From NCBI GenBank assembly GCA_022702545.1, contig JAHRBC010000001.1, positions 4,960,001-5,024,000 of the forward strand: a stretch of DNA of 64,000 bases, given 5' to 3'. The notes under the pieces were generated by a model. It saw only the letters and a program-made list of their open reading frames with translations. It ran no database searches and had not been told where the DNA came from. The position numbers and the translations under genes were made by a program. Shown here piece after piece: positions 20,757 to 34,191 of the stretch. The stretch is from Phycomyces nitens (lineage: Eukaryota > Mucoromycota > Mucoromycetes > Mucorales > Phycomycetaceae). Each line of letters starts with the position of its first letter. The stretch's first letter is position 1.

Positions 20757-22911
20757 GATTGTCAGGATTTATAGAGAAAGAGAAGGAAGAAAAGAATTGG
20801 AGTGCTTATAGGAAAATAAATTGATTTTTATAAGTGTAGTATGGTGTAGTATGATGTGTGTGTGTTGTTATTGTTCTTCTTTAAATATAAATTGAGGGAT
20901 GCTATGTTATGCTATGCGATGCTATGCGATGCGTTAATTTTTCATTGTTTTCTGGTTTTTGGCTGGAACCTCAAAGTGTATATATATATACACATACACA
21001 TACATATAGATATAGATATAGATATTTCCAGAAAGGGTGACAAAGAGACAACTGCCATTTTTAGATTATACACAATGCCAACAGGTATATTTATTTAGAA
21101 TATAAAGTGGCCCATTCAGTCTTTCTTAACTATATCCAAACGATGTGCAATCTATGGCACATGTAATAGTATAAATAAATAAAAAACAAGGAGGCCTAGA
21201 GGTACAAGTTCAGTGGAAAATCTTAGATTCCTCAAGCCACCATTAGACAGTTTTTGGGGGGAATCAATCTTGGCTATATCATACCACAAGCAGTAGATCT
21301 AGGGGTTGTCATTCAAGATATAGTCTTTTTGAAACATTTTATATAAATATTATAGGAGAATTATAGTGGTTTTCATGAGCACAAAGACTAAAATGAAAAG
21401 GTATTAATATGGTTACAAGAGCCAAGCAACCGGTAGACTACTTTATTTTAGAACAAGAAGAATCACAAAATTAAAGGGGTTATTTATATTGAGGTATGAG
21501 AGGGACCCAAATGATTTGAGTTTTTTCTTTGGGGGGTCCAAGGGGTAAAATTCTATCAGAATTCCATCCCTCTCGACAGAAATAAGAAATAAGAAAATCC
21601 TTATGCGAGCCTGTCAATTGCATCCTTGTGAATCATGCCACGACATGACACTTGGATATCAGCCAACTATTGGTTTTGATGTCATTCATGGCCGATTCCA
21701 AAAATAAAGCCCAATGTCTTGAAGCATTCGTGCCGTGGCCTTATCATCTTACCGCGGCAATAACAATATAAACCTCTTTAGAAATCCAGGGCAGTACCAA
21801 TCGTTTACCCACTTTTATTTTATACATATTGCTGGCACATTAGACTTTGTCACTGGTCAGCCTGTGCCCAGTCCCCCTTTTTTCATAACTTGTTCAGAAA
21901 CCCCTTTTTGTCCCTCCCCCCTCCCCTCCCCTCTCTCTGAAAATAATAATCCTATTAATTCCAATGTCCATGGATAGCCGGAACAAGAGAGACCTATAAA
22001 GAGTTGGGAATATATGGCATCCAACTGATACCCTGAGGATCAACATTGAATATAGCTACACTTTGATATGATTGGCACCAATTATATAGATATAGATATA
22101 GATATAGATTATCTAGAATGGTACTAGAGTGTAGAAAGAGCGGGTAATCCAATCAAGATCGTATTACCCCATGTTCGATCAATGAACCCCTCTGTGGATC
22201 TCCTTGCCAAGATCTGCATTTCTCTAAATATGGAACCCTGCAAACAACTCACCTTTCATTCATAATGACCATAATAATGCTCCATTATCCAGTCCTTGAA
22301 TTTGATTCAATGTTACTATTTTAACGTGGTCTATTGTGCTCTTTAAACACGAAAGAGAAAGATTAATACAGTTTAATTCATAAAGAAAACTTTAATTCTG
22401 ATTAAAAAATAATTATCTCCTGTTTTCAATAACAAAAAACCCCACAGCAATAGTATCATTCCTCAAGCTAGGATATCATTTTAATAATGAATTATTTAGT
22501 GCTGTGATTATGCGTCACCAAAGGAGATTCTTTCCTCACAATGTCGTATCTTTTTCCTAAATGACGTTGGCCATGTTGAAGTAAACGTACACAAGAGGGC
22601 CTTGGCAGTGGGAATTGTTTATTATTAGGAATCTGCTTGGTGTGTTCACGACTATTTTTTTTTCATTCTAGCCACCATACTACTTGTCAAAAGTGACGAC
22701 AGACAAACGAAAACCAGATTAGATGCTCCGTAGTCTTTAGCCTTAACAGGTGTCTGTGTTACTATCACTGACGAAATGGCTTTGGTGCCAAAGACTATGC
22801 TGTTTGGTATTTAGTGGATGATGTATCTGTCAAGTTTACTCAGCTACTTGTTGATTCTGTATAAATACAGGCTCAATTCACCTTCAAATCTCATCATAAT
22901 CCATCAATACC
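20757..22911. other. Intergenic, no gene supported
   Basis: Contains a minisatellite-like GATGCTAT(G)(C/T) repeat at about 20896-20932, (GATATA)n at 21007-21024 and 22090-22108, and C-rich runs near 21905-21935. The short ORFs show no conserved features. Confidence 0.6.
22860..22867 (+). promoter_or_regulatory. TATA box (TATAAATA) upstream of the Kre9/KNH-like gene
   Basis: Perfect TATAAATA 45 bp before the ATG at 22912, in otherwise mixed sequence. Confidence 0.55.
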
Positions 22912-23607
22912 ATGAAGTTCTCAATCTTTGCTGCCATCTCTGTCCTCGCTGCCGTAGCCCACGCTAAAGTCAGAATCATTAGCCCTGACGCTGATACTGT
23001 CTGGAATGCAGGAGAATCTGCCACAATCAAGTGGAAGTCTGACAGCAAGGACAGCAAACTCAAATGCGATATCCAGTTGCTCAATGGCGATCCTGCTGAT
23101 GCTGACATTATTGGAAGCTTAACCAAGGATAGCCCACCAAAGTGCTCTAAAAACTCATTCACTATCGAGTCATTGGATGACTATCCTGCCGGAACCGTAT
23201 TCCTACGCATCGGTCAAGAGTCGAAGCACAAGTGGTCTTACTCTGAAGACTTTAAGTTCCAAGGAGACGGAAGTTCTGGCAATAACAGCTCAAGTGGTTC
23301 GAACAACGATTCAGCTTCAGGATCAGCTTCAGGATCAGGCTCGGGCTCGGATGCCGCAAGCTCTTCGGATGCTTCCAGTGCCACCACAGACCCAACCGAG
23401 GCTGCACCCACCGAGGCTACTCCAACTGAGGCTAGTCCAGCCGAGGCCACACCCACTGACAGCTGGCTCAACACTTCCCCAGCCGCATCCCCAACCACAG
23501 CTCCCGAAACAGGATCAGGCAGCGGTTCCGATGATCCCTCTTCTATCCTGGCTCATTTCTCGTCCTTGTCTGTCTCTGTTGCTGCTGCCAAGGCTAGCAA
23601 CCAATAA
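22912..23607 (+). CDS. Kre9/KNH-like secreted, Ser/Thr-rich GPI-type cell-wall protein
   Basis: Uninterrupted 231-aa frame. Signal peptide MKFSIFAAISVLAAVAHA is followed by a single beta-sandwich domain of the Ser-Thr-rich GPI-anchored membrane family (Kre9/KNH N-terminal type). Markers are VRIISPDADTVWNAGESATI then KWKSD, a LNGDPADADIIGSL strand, and PAGTVFLRIGQESKHKWSYS leading to EDFKF. The second half is Ser/Gly/Thr/Pro-rich, with repeated PTEA(A/T) and SGSGS units that are likely O-glycosylated. The C-terminus (SSILAHFSSLSVSVAAAKASNQ region) is only weakly hydrophobic, so GPI anchoring is uncertain. The role in wall structure is inferred from the family. A second member lies at 24344-25292. 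Confidence 0.85.
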   Translation: MKFSIFAAISVLAAVAHAKVRIISPDADTVWNAGESATIKWKSDSKDSKLKCDIQLLNGDPADADIIGSLTKDSPPKCSKNSFTIESLDDYPAGTVFLRIGQESKHKWSYSEDFKFQGDGSSGNNSSSGSNNDSASGSASGSGSGSDAASSSDASSATTDPTEAAPTEATPTEASPAEATPTDSWLNTSPAASPTTAPETGSGSGSDDPSSILAHFSSLSVSVAAAKASNQ

Positions 23608-24343
23608 ACAAACGAGAACTTAATTAGTTTAATAATAATAATAATGATAATATACTAGTATAATGAATATATTTTTGTTACTGCAATAAAGAGCATCATA
23701 TTTTTGCAAGTAAATCACAATAGCCCATGTCTACAAGGTGTCAAACCAAAAGAAGTCTAGACAGCATATATTTAGCCTAAATCTTTTGTGGTTTATTAGC
23801 GTAAATGTCTATTTTAAATAACACGATAATAAAAGCAAGTTAAAAGTATATATATATATATATATACATCTTTCTTCGTTTGCCAAGGCAAGATTTCAAT
23901 AAAAAAGAAGTATCTTTGATACATATTGCTCTTGTATGTTTAGCCATGATTATGGTACGAATTAGAAAATATCTATAAATGTTTTTGGTACAATATAAAA
24001 TGGAACCATGTACCATGTCATATTTTGTTCCATATAGTTCTACCCATCCATGTAACAAACAACTAAAAATAAATAATAAATCTCTTGGTAAACTGACGTA
24101 GACAAGAAGTATTCTGGGCATTCTGTCACTGTGTGTTACAGGAATTAAATGCTGTGAAATTAAACAAGAGATCCACATTTATAACAATCATTAGTTTGAT
24201 GTTTGGTGGCAAAGATCATTACGATCACACAAAGGGGGTCTACTTTGTATTTCATGGTTGGTGGTACGAATAAATAGGATATTATATATTATACTTGTGA
24301 AAATTACATGAGAGTTATATAAAGTAGATCAAATCAATAAAGT
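23608..24343. other. Intergenic between two convergent wall-protein genes
   Basis: (AAT)n just after the stop at 23607, and a (TA)n run at 23848-23867. No gene seen. Confidence 0.6.
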
Positions 24344-25292
24344 TTAAAGGAACACGGCCAAAATAACGGGTGCGCAGGCAAGCACAAAGGTGTATTGCAT
24401 CTTTGAACCAGAACCCTCGGCAGGAACACTGGCAGAGGGGCTTGCAGAAACTGAAGAGGCTGCCTTGACAGGTATGGTAGGAAGAGGAGAGGAAGATGCA
24501 CGAGATACAGCAGATGAGGCCACTGAAGGCGCAACAGAAGGAGCAGCAGAAGACTTTGAGATAGCAGTGGGCCATAAAGAAGAAGGAGCAAGAGAAGGAG
24601 AACGGGAAGCCGCATCAGAAATGGTTGGGAGCACACCGCCAGTGACAATAAACGAGCCAGAAAAGACATTTTTACTGCAAGTAAAAAGATTAGATTTCTG
24701 GCATAATATAAAGAACATCGCCTTACGTGGTACCACCGCTAAGGTAAGAGAACTGGAATGCATAGCTCTTGGTGGAATCAAGGTTGGGAGGAATCTTTAA
24801 AAGACCAAATTACAAGAGGTGTGAGTGACACAGATCAATTTAAATGAACCTATGGAATCTGGTGTTCCATAAAAGAAGAACAATTGGAATTAATAGTAAA
24901 AAAAAATTGATTTACCACTACAGTGTACTCTTCATCAGAGCCATCAGGGATAGTGAACGAATAGGCAGAGTTGACCATGGTTGCTGGGTCATTGCCGACA
25001 AGCAGGTTTACAGTAACCTTGGTATCAACACCATTGAGCCATTCTGTTGCAAGTTAGTATAGATTCATTATTGGCAATATGTTACTTATACTTACTCAGT
25101 GTGGCCCTATTGATTAAAAGAAAGAAAGAAAAATATGAATAAAAACAAGCTTGTTTTATTTATTTCAATTGCTTACGATTGACCAGCCTTGTAGACAGTA
25201 CCAGGAAGGGGAGCAGTGATGTAGAAATCAGAGTCCTGGGCAACTACCATGGCTGATAGGAAACAGAGGGCGGCAACGAGAAACGACTTCAT
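24344..25292 (-). CDS. Kre9/KNH-like GPI-anchored protein with an 11-nt micro-exon
   Basis: Five minus-strand exons: 25292-25177, 25106-25096, 25043-24916, 24794-24727 and 24674-24344. They sum to 654 nt (217 aa). The 11-nt exon 2 supplies the conserved A-T-L of the domain; without it the frame breaks. The product starts with a signal peptide (MKSFLVAALCFLSAMVVAQ). It then reads DSDFYITAPLPGTVYKAGQS, ATLKWLNGVDTKVTVNLLVG and SYAFQFSYLSGGTT, the single Kre9/KNH-like beta-sandwich. Next is a Ser/Ala/Pro-rich stalk and a hydrophobic C-terminal tail (MQYTFVLACAPVILAVFL) typical of a GPI signal. All introns are GT-AG (52-121 nt). TATAAAG lies about 60 bp above the ATG. It is a paralogue of the intronless gene at 22912, convergent with it. 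Confidence 0.85.
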
Positions 25293-26077
25293 GGTTAGAT
25301 TAAGAGAAAGACGGTAGACAAGAAAAAATAGTGTTTAGGTAAAGTGAAGATCTTTATAGGTTTTTGAATGGTTGCACAACATATAGGTGAAAAGGTTAAA
25401 TATAAATTATATCTTGCTTTCGTAAAACAATAATAAATATTAGAGGGACATTCATTCCCTTCTAGACGACCGTCCAAAGTCTGTACTTCCTCAAGACTTT
25501 TGTAAACTACACAAATTAATTCCTTTCTTGGATCAAGTGAAACAAAAGGCTTTTTGCCCTATAAAAGCACATTATAGATACTGCTTACAATAAGAAAAAG
25601 ACATATATTGTCCTTAATAATCACGTCATAAAGAACATTTAAATATATATACACATATACATATTGATTGTAATTCGTACAGTTTATATAAAAGTGAGCC
25701 TTTGAAGAAATGATTTCTATAGGTTTATTTATTTTTAAAAAAAGTACTATAGAAACACTGGTTTCTTATTGACAAGTCTATTGTCCAACAGAATCTACAT
25801 TCTAACCGTCAAATCCAAGGCTTCTATTGCGAGTATTGTCATTCTAGAAATAATATTAAGATTAATATGAGCTTTTTATACCAATCAAATGTGGCACACA
25901 CGAAAGCCAAGATTTCTATCCTTGCTGTAACCTGGACGGACAAATAGATTGCACTTTTATTATCTTTCATATTATTCTAGGCTTGTTTTAAAATAGCCTG
26001 TAACCAACTCTATTGAAAATGCTTATAATGTTACTTGTGGGTCTTCAATTGCAATCCAATGATTTTCTACTAGAATG
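25293..26077. other. Intergenic
   Basis: Promoter side of the Kre9-like gene, including TATAAAG on the minus strand at about 25352-25358. The rest is AT-rich with no recognised gene. Confidence 0.6.
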
Positions 26078-26293
26078 TCAAGGTGAAAGGGTTGGATCAG
26101 GTGCCCACACACGTTTGATGGGTTTGTGAATTGGTGTATGGTCTTTCTTTAGATCCCTTTGCGCATCTGCTTTAGAGACAAATTTGGTAGGTACAGGAAT
26201 GTGGTATGTAGGCAGTTTCTCATATGTCCAGGTGTCTACAACAAGTGGTAGTTTGGGAGTATCCCAGTGAAGGTAATTGAACGTACTGTCCAT
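26078..26293 (-). CDS. Small hypothetical protein (71 aa)
   Basis: ATG-initiated frame beginning MDSTFNYLHWDTPKLPLVVD and ending in a basic, Pro-rich tail (HKPIKRVWAPDPTLSP). Composition is protein-like: few low-complexity runs, and aromatic and charged residues spread along its length. The frame is open a little upstream of the ATG. No family was recognised, no introns are needed, and there is no signal peptide or membrane helix. It could be an exon of a larger gene. Confidence 0.4.
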   Translation of the reverse strand: MDSTFNYLHWDTPKLPLVVDTWTYEKLPTYHIPVPTKFVSKADAQRDLKKDHTPIHKPIKRVWAPDPTLSP

Positions 26294-26691
26294 AAGAAAG
26301 AAGCAACAGGGAATCAGGCTTGTACCTTCTTTTTTTTTTACTCTGACCGGCCATATGCCCAAATGAAAGTCACACGTCACACTCGGAACCCGATCGAGGG
26401 TCGCTTTAAGCTACATCCGACCTTTAGGCTTGCCCACCCTCTTTTTCGCTATTGTAGGTACATAGCCATTGGGGGAATAGATGAATAGATGAATAGGATA
26501 GATGGATCGATGCAAACTGGGGATGGATGGGACTAGATCAAATGAGATAATTTGATGGAGGTCTGGATGGATGGATCCTAGGGCTTATAATAAATATATC
26601 AATGCAAGATGACCCTAAAGAAAATGATTAACATTCTAATGATTCAATCTTTTTTTTATATTCAATTTTTAAAATAAACTATATAGCTACT
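26294..26691. other. Upstream region of eL6
   Basis: Contains GATG/GATAGATG-type short repeats at 26470-26575 and a T-rich stretch with ACTATATAGC just before the eL6 ATG. No gene seen. Confidence 0.5.
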
Positions 26692-27470
26692 ATGCCGCAC
26701 GCACCCAGAAACAGCTTCCTCGTTCCCGGCGTTGCCCAGTACAGTCGCTCGACCACCTTCGCCAAGAAGGCTCTCCACAAGCGTCAGAAGAAGGCTGTCG
26801 CTGCCCCTGCCAAGAAGACCGTCACTGACAAGACTGTCGAGGTAAAGGGTAACAAGAACGGTTCCAAGCGTACTATCCCTGCCAAGAAGGCCGATCGCTT
26901 CTACCCCGCTGAGGATGTTCCCCAGCCCAAGAAGTCCCGCAAGGTCTCCAAGATCGGTGCTCTCCGTGCTACCATCACCCCTGGTACCGTTGTCATCCTC
27001 CTCGCCGGTCGTCACCGTGGAAAGCGTGTCGTTGCCTTGAAGCAGCTCGACAGCGGTCTTTTGTTGGTCACTGGTCCCTTCAAGATCAACGGTGTCCCTC
27101 TCCGTCGTGTCAACCAGGCTTACGTCCTTGCCACCTCCACCAAGATTGATATTGCTTCAGTCAAGTTGGATGCCAAGATCAACGATGCCTACTTCAAGAA
27201 GGCTGCCGGTGCCAAGGCACAGGGTTTCCTCGAGGGTGCCGAGGTAAGACTAACAAAAAGAGTTGGCTAGTGATAATTTGGAATGGGAATTCTGATGGTT
27301 TTATTGACGAGTAGAAGAAGGCTGCCTTCCCTGCCTCCAAGGCTGCTGACCAAAAGGTCGTCGACAAGGCCATCATTGATGCTGCCATCAAGACTCCCCT
27401 CCTCCGTCAGTACTTGAGCTCCACCTTTGGCTTGTCCAAGGGTCAGTTCCCCCACGCCATGCAGTTCTAA
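26692..27470 (+). CDS. RPL6: 60S ribosomal protein L6 (eL6)
   Basis: Two exons, 26692-27243 and 27315-27470, give 708 nt (235 aa). Recognised by [20 protein letters not shown], the basic N-terminal extension, then the KOW-containing core [40 protein letters not shown] and [11 protein letters not shown]. The C-terminal segment is [20 protein letters not shown] then MQF. The codon choice is strongly C-ending, unlike the surrounding genes, as expected for a highly expressed gene. The 71-nt intron is GT-AG. It is a structural component of the large cytosolic subunit. Confidence 0.97.
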
Positions 27471-28715
27471 GTTTATCTTTCCATTGTACAGCACATACTA
27501 AATAAATAAACAAAAAGTTTGTGAAAGAAGGAATCCTTACACCCTTTGGAATCAAAGCGAACGATTGCATAAATGAGAAGTGGTGTGACGTGCTTTTAAT
27601 TACAGCCAAAGTGTTTAAACTTGAGGGATATTTGAACTGTCACCCTTTTTTGTTTTTGAAACCCCTTTTGGATCCTGTGCATTAATGAAAAAGAGCTTGT
27701 TTTTTTTAGGTTGGTTTATTAGAGTAATTAGATTATTTATTTATACACGACAGGCTGTTATATAATTCAAAACGGTAATAAATAAGCATCAGGCAGAAGA
27801 AGAAGACGACGACGACGAAAAGACTGGATTTTTACACCCAAAGGTCCCTTGATAATGGTCCAATAGGAGATCAAGTGGCAAACCTGGCAAGATGGCCCAT
27901 TTGTGCCTCTTTAATTAAAAATATCAGATAATCGGTGTATTGAACCAATTCTTGTCATTTAAATACAACTTTTTCTTCTTCTTCCAAATGCCAGCAATTA
28001 AAGATTATGTATTCTAGTACTGATTTATTTTTAGTCATTTTGTTTTTGTATTCTTGTATTTTTGTATTCTAAATCCAATTGGAATTACAGCACACTTGCT
28101 GCTGTACTACCATTTTTCTTTGACTGACTGCAATAAAAACCCTTTCTATAATTATCATTATAATTCTCCAAAGGCACTTTCAAACCAACTTTTATTCAGT
28201 GCCAATCGAGTAAATTACTTTATATTTCCACATTTAGATTCTCAGCCGAATATTAATTAATAAAAAAGTGCAATTAATTTATATGATGATTATAGCGTAC
28301 CTAGATTTTGCACTTGTCAATATAAACTCACTCCACTCGCCAACCAAATATATACATTCGGCGATTTAAATATATTGCGATTTGTATTGTCAATTTACGT
28401 AAAAGATCATCTTGGTATTTATCGTTGAATTGGTTTACAATAAATATTTGTGGCCCAATTGCATTTTAATAATAAAAAGAGGCATTTTTGAGTCTATTGA
28501 CAGTCAATGGTTGCAACTACATACATCATTGATTGATAAAAATTACAAAATAAAAGTCTATATATTCAATTTGCATAATTAAACAGGCGATTAAATATGT
28601 TGAATCACAGATGGCATGTTCACAAATACCCTTTTTTTTTTCCTCTCTCTCTTTATAATTTTTACTACAATTCTTTAAACTCCCGCGTCTTTCTCTCCTT
28701 TTCTTCATCTGCATC
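27471..28715. other. Intergenic, no gene supported
   Basis: AT-rich DNA between eL6 and the DUF2433-RRM gene. A GAAGAAGACGACGACGAC run near 27796 is the only notable tract. Confidence 0.6.
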
Positions 28716-30839
28716 ATGACCGACTCAATGGCCACACATTTGTCACCACAGCCAAGTGGTGCCCGTACAATGACAGTCGATGGAAAGAGAATTCTTTGCA
28801 TCGCAGACGCAAGAGGTATAAAGAATATTGATCTTTTTGTTATTAATGAGATCAAAAAAGAAACATTGTCATCCAAACCCATTTGAATTAGGAAATCTGT
28901 CTCAACTTAATGCACTTGCACGCGACGCGGATGCCCAGTTTATTATCCACACTGGCGACTTTGGGTTTTATGGTAAGATGTCTACCCGCAAGATAACCCT
29001 AAACTCAATTTCTTAGATGGCTCTAGTCTCAATCGTATAAGTGACAGGTACCCTAATAGCATGCTCTTTTTTTTGGGGGGGAATCAATGCTAAATGTGCC
29101 ATTTTATATAGAACATTGAAGCACTTGGTCCAGTACAGCACATTGATCTCCCCTCATGTCCGGACTCGATTGAACAGCTCTCCTGTTGAGCAGATACGCA
29201 GTACGATTGAACAGTCGCCCCAGACATTACTGTCTGAATTCCCGGTCTATCTTTCTGGAGAACAAAAACTGGACATTCCAGTGTACACAGTCTGGGGAGC
29301 ATGCGAGGATGTGGCAATTATCGAACGATTTAGGTCAGGCGAGTACAAGATCCATAATCTGTTTTTGCTTGATGAGGCTACCACGCACCTGCTGGATATC
29401 GGAGGGGTTTCGCTGCGATTGTTTGGTCTGGGAGGTGCAGTGGTCCAGCACAAGCTGTTTGACAATGGTGAGGGCACGGACACAATTGCAGGTGGATTGG
29501 GAACAATGTGGACAACCGCACTTCAGATTGGTGAGCTAGTCGAGACTGCCCAACGTGTGTATGCCTGTTCGGAAACCAGGATTCTTGTTACCCATGCTAG
29601 TCCTGGCCGAGAGGGACTTTTGGCTCAATTGGCATTGGTGTTGAGAGTAAGCTAAAAGAGCTTTGGGTTTATAGTTATACTGACAATGATAATTTAGGCT
29701 GATTTTACAATCTCGGCTGGTCTCCATTTCCGGTATGGAATATCGTACAATGAGTTTGCATGTCAGCCCGACCAGGAACATTACCGAGAGCGCCTGATTC
29801 AATCGCAACAGGGCTTCTTGCAGCTCTGGGATGCCATCAAGGAACAGGTGGAGAGCTATGTGGATGAGAGGCAGACAGTGTTGCTTCAGAATGCTCTAAT
29901 GGTCGTCAACCGCCTTCCTCCTTCGCTGCAGCAGGACAATGCAGGCCAACCAGAGCTCTCAAGTGCATCGTCGTCATCTGGGCCTGATAGAGATGAGCAG
30001 GCTTTTAAGAACATGTGGAATTTCAATCTCCCTGACGCTGCTTTTGGCTGGGTGGTTCTAGACGTCAATCATGGACGTGTCAGTGCCGAGACTCGTTCTC
30101 AAGGCTTTAGTTTCTCGTATCGTCGCAGTAGTGCCCACATGACAATAGCCTCTCCTTTGTTCACCTTGGACTCAACCAGCCCAGCTACCGAGAAACCTAA
30201 CCAATACAAACAGAGTGAATGGGAGGAACCTCCTGTGGCAGTTGCCCAGACTGATGATGAGTGGAAGGATACAAAGGAAGACAATGGGGGTCCCTCTGGT
30301 AGCTATGGAAACTACAAGAACCCAAAGAGAACAAGTGTCGTAAGTAAAAAAACAAAACAAATTGACTAGAGAAACCAATCTCACTGTACGAATCAGCAAC
30401 GTAGTCTTTATGTGGCATACGTGGGTGGTCTGTCCAACACAGCCGTGACGGAGAGTGAGATCAGAAGCCTATTTGGACGTGACACAGTAAGTGCTTGGTT
30501 TCTTATGGCACCAATCTCTAAACAGAACTGTTGTTTTGATGTCCAGGTTACCGCAGTCAAGTTTCCCCTAGATCCCACTACCCAGCAGCCTAAATCCCAC
30601 TGCTATGTTGACTTTAGCCACCCTGTTGCCCTGGAGAATGCACTGGCCATGAATGGAAAGGTAAGCAAGTGTATCCTGGCCACAATTCACTAAATATTCG
30701 GTAGCTCTTCAAGGACAACCGGCTTGTGATCAACCGGCCTACCTCACAGTTTGGCGATGGCAGAGGACGCGGAAGAGGAAGAGGGCGAAACAGCTATAGA
30801 AGCCCTCGAATGAACGAAGGCCGTGTGACTGACATGTAA
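28716..30839 (+). CDS. Metallophosphatase-like (DUF2433 type) protein with C-terminal RRM
   Basis: Eight exons: 28716-28815, 28892-28972, 29017-29047, 29112-29646, 29698-30339, 30397-30486, 30547-30660 and 30705-30839. They total 1728 nt (575 aa). The N-terminal half resembles the fungal DUF2433 calcineurin-like group: RILCIADARGNLSQLNALAR, FIIHTGDFGFYDGSS, IPVYTVWGACEDVAIIERF, LGGAVVQHKLFD, and TRILVTHASPGREGL with the metal-binding His. A linker follows, then an RNA-recognition motif: SLYVAYVGGLSNTAVTESEI, VTAVKFPLDP, KSHCYVDFSHPVALENALAM and LFKDNRLVINRP. An RG-rich tail (GRGRGRGRGR) ends the protein. All introns are GT-AG (44-76 nt). RNA-linked phosphoesterase activity is an inference; the canonical DxH of motif I is replaced by DAR. 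Confidence 0.85.
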
Positions 30840-31130
30840 ACGAGCACGAACAGTCTCTATATATTTTATAATTATCATCCCTTCTTCTTCTTCTTCTTTT
30901 TTTTTATTATTATTATTTTATTCCTACTCTTTAGATCTTATTATATCAATTCTCTTTATTTGTCTCAAAATTATCCTATCAAAAACAAGGAGATACAAAA
31001 AAAGCAACTTGTGCTACATACTACATCAACGCCAAATGGCGTATGACATCATCCAATCAACTGACTTGCTTGAGAAACTTGCCTATTTCTTCAATCGTTT
31101 CAACCCTCGTCCTCTTCTTCTCTACTTATC

Positions 31131-32571
<1,441 letters not shown>

Positions 32572-32701
32572 ATACATACTCTTGCATTTAATTAACTTCT
32601 TTATAACCCTTGTAAAACCCCCTTCTTTTTTTTTATTATTAAATAAACCCTGTAACCCTCTTTTTTTTACTTTTTCTGAAACACGAATGCCAAGTAGATG
32701 C

Positions 32702-33881
32702 CTAGATATCAGTAGTTAGGATGTAAGCATCACGTAATCCCAGAAAAAAATACGAGTTGTTACCTGCTGCCTCCCATTCCTCTGTGCTCATTTCTGGATT
32801 GGGTCCACCCACGACACCAATCCGACGAAGCAATTTGCCAAACTCTTCTTCTTTTGATGCTGTTTGATAAAGATCATGGAAATTCTCCTTTCGTTTCAAT
32901 ACCATGCCATACTCTCCTGCCAATCTATTGTATATATATATACATATATATATATAGATATAGATGAGTACCATGATATATATATGTGTGTGCTATAATT
33001 TACCTTTCCAGTGTCTCCCAATGGACCAGATACTCTGGACAGTCCACAGCATCTTCCAGGTGGAACATGTACTTGCAGCCATACTTTGTGAACCCAACCT
33101 TTTGGCCACTCTCGTCTTCCTTGATGGCTTCAAAATCAATGTGATAAATCGAGTTTCCAAATCCAAATGATCCTCTTGGCTCTGCACGCACTCGCTTCAC
33201 GATCCAGTTCGCATCAGGAATAGTCCCAAAAAAGTAGCCACCAGATCTCAGTCGTGTGCTCACGTTCTCCAACATCTGCCTGGCCTTTGTTTCATTCTCA
33301 AACGCATAATGAAGGCAAAACTGCATCGATACCACGTCAAGCATCAGCTCTGGCTTCAATTTAGGAGCAATTGGTTCCTGGTGCAAAGGGGTTAATGGGC
33401 CATATCAGGTGATCTGGGCGTATCTTGCCTGATAACAGTCCATGGCATAGAATTCGGCTGAAAATGTACGATCTCGCAGGGTCCTGTAGCGATCCTTCAT
33501 TTGTTCAAGCGAGACATTAGCAATATCTAAAAGGGTTGTTGTTCTTGTCAGTCTATTAAATCATCAAGGCTGATTACCTGCTGCCACAAGGTGTCTGATC
33601 CGTGCTTTTGCCCATTTGATCAAATCTCCTCCTTTACCACAGCCCATATCAAATGCATTGTTTCCGGGCTTCACATACGTATTGATCAGCACACTCTTGA
33701 CCCAATTGTTGAAACTTCGGAGGCGAATAATCTTTGATTCTTTACGTTTCTCGACGCCAACATCAGGTCGTTGATTGTAATGCTGAGCAACCTGATGTGC
33801 CGACACAGGATTCTGGTGATGTAGATTATGATTGATTTGACGATTGTGATGAGGTTCGATGTTTTTGCGCTTTCGGTCCAT
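32702..33881 (-). CDS. ABD1: mRNA cap guanine-N7 methyltransferase
   Basis: Four minus-strand exons, 33881-33578, 33526-33429, 33377-33004 and 32924-32702, give 999 nt (332 aa). After a basic N-terminus come [40 protein letters not shown] and the SAM-binding motif [14 protein letters not shown] (residues 77-90). Next are [55 protein letters not shown] and [12 protein letters not shown], all typical of Abd1/RNMT. It methylates the GpppN cap in the nucleus. Intron 2 (33378-33428) starts GCAAGA; the only in-frame donor is CAG|GC, giving DCYQ|EPIA. The gene is convergent with the proteinase A gene, with 130 bp between the stops. Confidence 0.93.
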
Positions 33882-34191
33882 GTTTAGTTCCATTAAGCAG
33901 AGGATCAACAGGTATTTGGATCTATTTTTATGATATATATATATTAAAATATATAAACATACACGTATGATGGAAATGAAAATAATAAATATATTCATAT
34001 ACACATTTATATAAATGTCAAAGTAAATTTTAGACGAAATTGTGACCTTTGGTTTCCTGGTGATCATCAGTAATTCCTTGGCACACTTGTCCTAATTATC
34101 ACAATATAACCAAGATGTGCTGTAGAATATAATAAAGATATTTGTTGTGTATTGAGATGATTTAATGGACAAATGAATGCATGATTTTTTT

